Source: Bifidobacterium minimum | GTDB lineage: Bacteria > Actinomycetota > Actinomycetes > Actinomycetales > Bifidobacteriaceae | Assembly: GCF_000741645.1 (NCBI RefSeq) | Contig: NZ_JGZD01000009.1 | Span: 62,001 to 126,000, forward strand | Direction: 5' to 3' | Length of the DNA stretch: 64,000 nt | Shown here: piece by piece, positions 62,915-64,000 of the stretch | Layout: the number at the start of each line of letters is the position of its first letter | Position numbering within the stretch: the stretch's first letter is position 1 | The notes under the pieces: model-generated | Database searches by the model: none | Seen by the model: only the letters and a program-made list of their open reading frames with translations | What the model was told of the DNA's origin: nothing | Program-made: the position numbers and the translations under genes

Positions 62915-63853
62915 TCAGCGATTGGCGATTTCGGACAGCATCACCGAGCCGAAGATAAGCGCGAACCCTACGGCGGCCACCGGGGTGGGCCGTTCGGAAT
63001 ACACCAGGATCGACAGGATCAGGGTGAACAGGGTCTCGGTGCACAGCAGAATGGAGGCCTCGTTCGGCGACGTCCCCGCGATGCCCAGATTCTGCAGCAC
63101 CTGCGCGGCGAACGTGGCCAGCAGAAGGATGCCGACGGCCCACAGGGTCCGCGAGTGGAGGGGGAGGGAGGGCAATTGACGTTCCCAGATCAGCGATCCG
63201 ACCAGAAAGAGGACGAAGGAGCTGCAGAACACGATGAAGGTCAGGGTTATGGGGTCGTGGCGCACGGAGGCCATCGCGATGAGGAAGAAGTACAGCGCCC
63301 AGCCGACCGCTCCGAGAAGCGTCATGGCGTCGGAAAGCGCGTGGGGCGTTCCGCTCGCAAGGCCTCCGCTCTGGGACGAGGCCACGAAACCCACTCCTAT
63401 GAGGCATAGAAGCGATGCTCCGATATGCTGCACGCCGGGCGCCCTTTTGCGGAAAACCCACATCAGGAATGGCGTCAGAACGCAGTAGGAGGCCGTCAGA
63501 AAGGCGTTGCGCCCGGGCGGCATGCCCCGCAGCCCGACGGTCTGGAGAAGGAAGGCGCCGTAGTACAGGATCCCGGCGATGACTCCCGAGCGCAGGGACG
63601 CGACGGTGAACGTGGAGATAATCCGTTTGCCGAAGAATATCCACATAAGAACGATGCCGCCGAACATCCGTATGGCGAGGAGCTGCTGTACCGATATGTC
63701 GGCTATGGCCTCCTTCGACAGCGTGTAGGTGCTGCCCCAGATCGCGGCGGCGGCCACGAGCATGAAGCGCGACAGTCGTCGGCGCGCGATCTGGTCGCGG
63801 TCGGTCCGCGTCGGGGTCTCTTCGGGATATGCGGATGTGGGCATGGGTGTCAT
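62915..63853 (-). CDS. EamA-family (DMT) transporter
   Basis: This is a ten-span drug/metabolite-type transporter, often exporting amino acids or related compounds. The 312-residue protein shows two EamA repeats: the first begins AAAAIWGSTYTLSKEAI, the second LLGAVGWALYFFLIAM, and ends at VYSERPTPVAAVGFALIFGSVML. A polar, charged N-terminus of about 28 residues precedes the first span. The ATG at 63853 has no clear Shine-Dalgarno; ATG 63844 is an alternative. The end of an Lrp/AsnC regulator gene lies just upstream. Confidence 0.85.
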   Translation of the reverse strand: MTPMPTSAYPEETPTRTDRDQIARRRLSRFMLVAAAAIWGSTYTLSKEAIADISVQQLLAIRMFGGIVLMWIFFGKRIISTFTVASLRSGVIAGILYYGAFLLQTVGLRGMPPGRNAFLTASYCVLTPFLMWVFRKRAPGVQHIGASLLCLIGVGFVASSQSGGLASGTPHALSDAMTLLGAVGWALYFFLIAMASVRHDPITLTFIVFCSSFVLFLVGSLIWERQLPSLPLHSRTLWAVGILLLATFAAQVLQNLGIAGTSPNEASILLCTETLFTLILSILVYSERPTPVAAVGFALIFGSVMLSEIANR

Positions 63854-63922
63854 GATGGTGGTTGATTGTTTCGATTTTCTTTATGCGCGCGTGAATGGAG
63901 TGCGCATATCGTCGTCAAAAGT

Positions 63923-64000
63923 CTATCGGACTCCAAAATCGTATCTTTGCGATGCCAATGTCAGGTAGGTGAATATCTCCGTTCTGAGAACGCCCTCGAT
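63923..64000 (-). CDS. Lrp/AsnC-family regulator, C-terminal end (runs off right edge)
   Basis: Twenty-five codons at the right edge, ending at TAG 63923-63925, read as IEGVLRTEIFTYLTLASQ with a short basic end. This resembles the conserved end of Lrp/AsnC ligand-binding domains (GVLRTETFTYLxLxKQxY). It is in the same direction as the EamA gene 69 bases downstream, and Lrp-type regulators often control such exporters. The call rests on this short segment only. Confidence 0.6.
   Translation of the reverse strand: MEGVLRTEIFTYLTLASQRYDFGVR

Overview
The window is chromosomal DNA of a high-G+C actinobacterium, most likely a member of the Bifidobacteriaceae. The main reasons are a single-chain type I fatty acid synthase with its AcpS directly downstream, an AccC/AccD acyl-CoA carboxylase pair upstream of it, a BirA without a DNA-binding domain next to bioY, a groES without groEL, and the tRNA-Tyr/Thr/Met-rpmG-murB order. 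The family assignment is an inference from gene content; no 16S rRNA is present. Coding density is high, and G/C-ending codons leave long open frames on the opposite strands that are not genes. No IS element, prophage, CRISPR array or integration site was seen.

Layout. 1-16.6 kb: start of a membrane protein, birA, bioY, accC, accD (broken by one base in a run of eight G), the 3223-residue fas, acpS and tRNA-Gly. These form one metabolic unit: BioY imports biotin, BirA attaches it to AccC, AccCD makes malonyl-CoA, Fas uses it, and AcpS activates the Fas acyl-carrier domain. 16.7-34.3 kb: housekeeping genes (membrane protein, rpsO, pnp, lemA, a DUF2207 protein, aldo/keto reductase, pgeF, ispD, a pcp-like gene, a DivIVA-type coiled-coil gene, pepC, two tandem DAHP synthases, mtnN). 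34.4-41.1 kb: phosphate module senX3-regX3-pstS-pstC-pstA-pstB with a candidate PHO box before pstS. 41.4-44.2 kb: purine permease, then the rplJ-rplL operon with a leader attenuator. 44.5-50.1 kb: a three-gene operon (FHA protein, 1209-residue helicase-like protein, 73-residue protein), the most unusual part of the window. 50.1-64 kb: folate ligase, FmdB-type and SAF-domain genes on the minus strand, a membrane protein, CIRCE-controlled groES, a trans-sulfuration-type enzyme, hisC, three tRNAs, rpmG, murB, an amino acid permease, fdxA-dapC, dinB, an EamA transporter and the end of an Lrp/AsnC regulator.

Three themes stand out. The 1209-residue protein keeps the layout of a DUF4011-type superfamily 1 helicase with a C-terminal nuclease-like domain, but the catalytic motifs I could compare look eroded; it is coupled to an FHA protein and looks like a signalling or scaffold pseudo-enzyme. 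At least nine genes have a TANNNT -10-like hexamer 6-8 bases before the start codon, most with no clear Shine-Dalgarno, suggesting many leaderless mRNAs. Several proteins carry short in-frame tandem repeats in their linkers (Fas, SenX3, the FHA protein, the PNPase tail), as if slippage were expanding linkers here.
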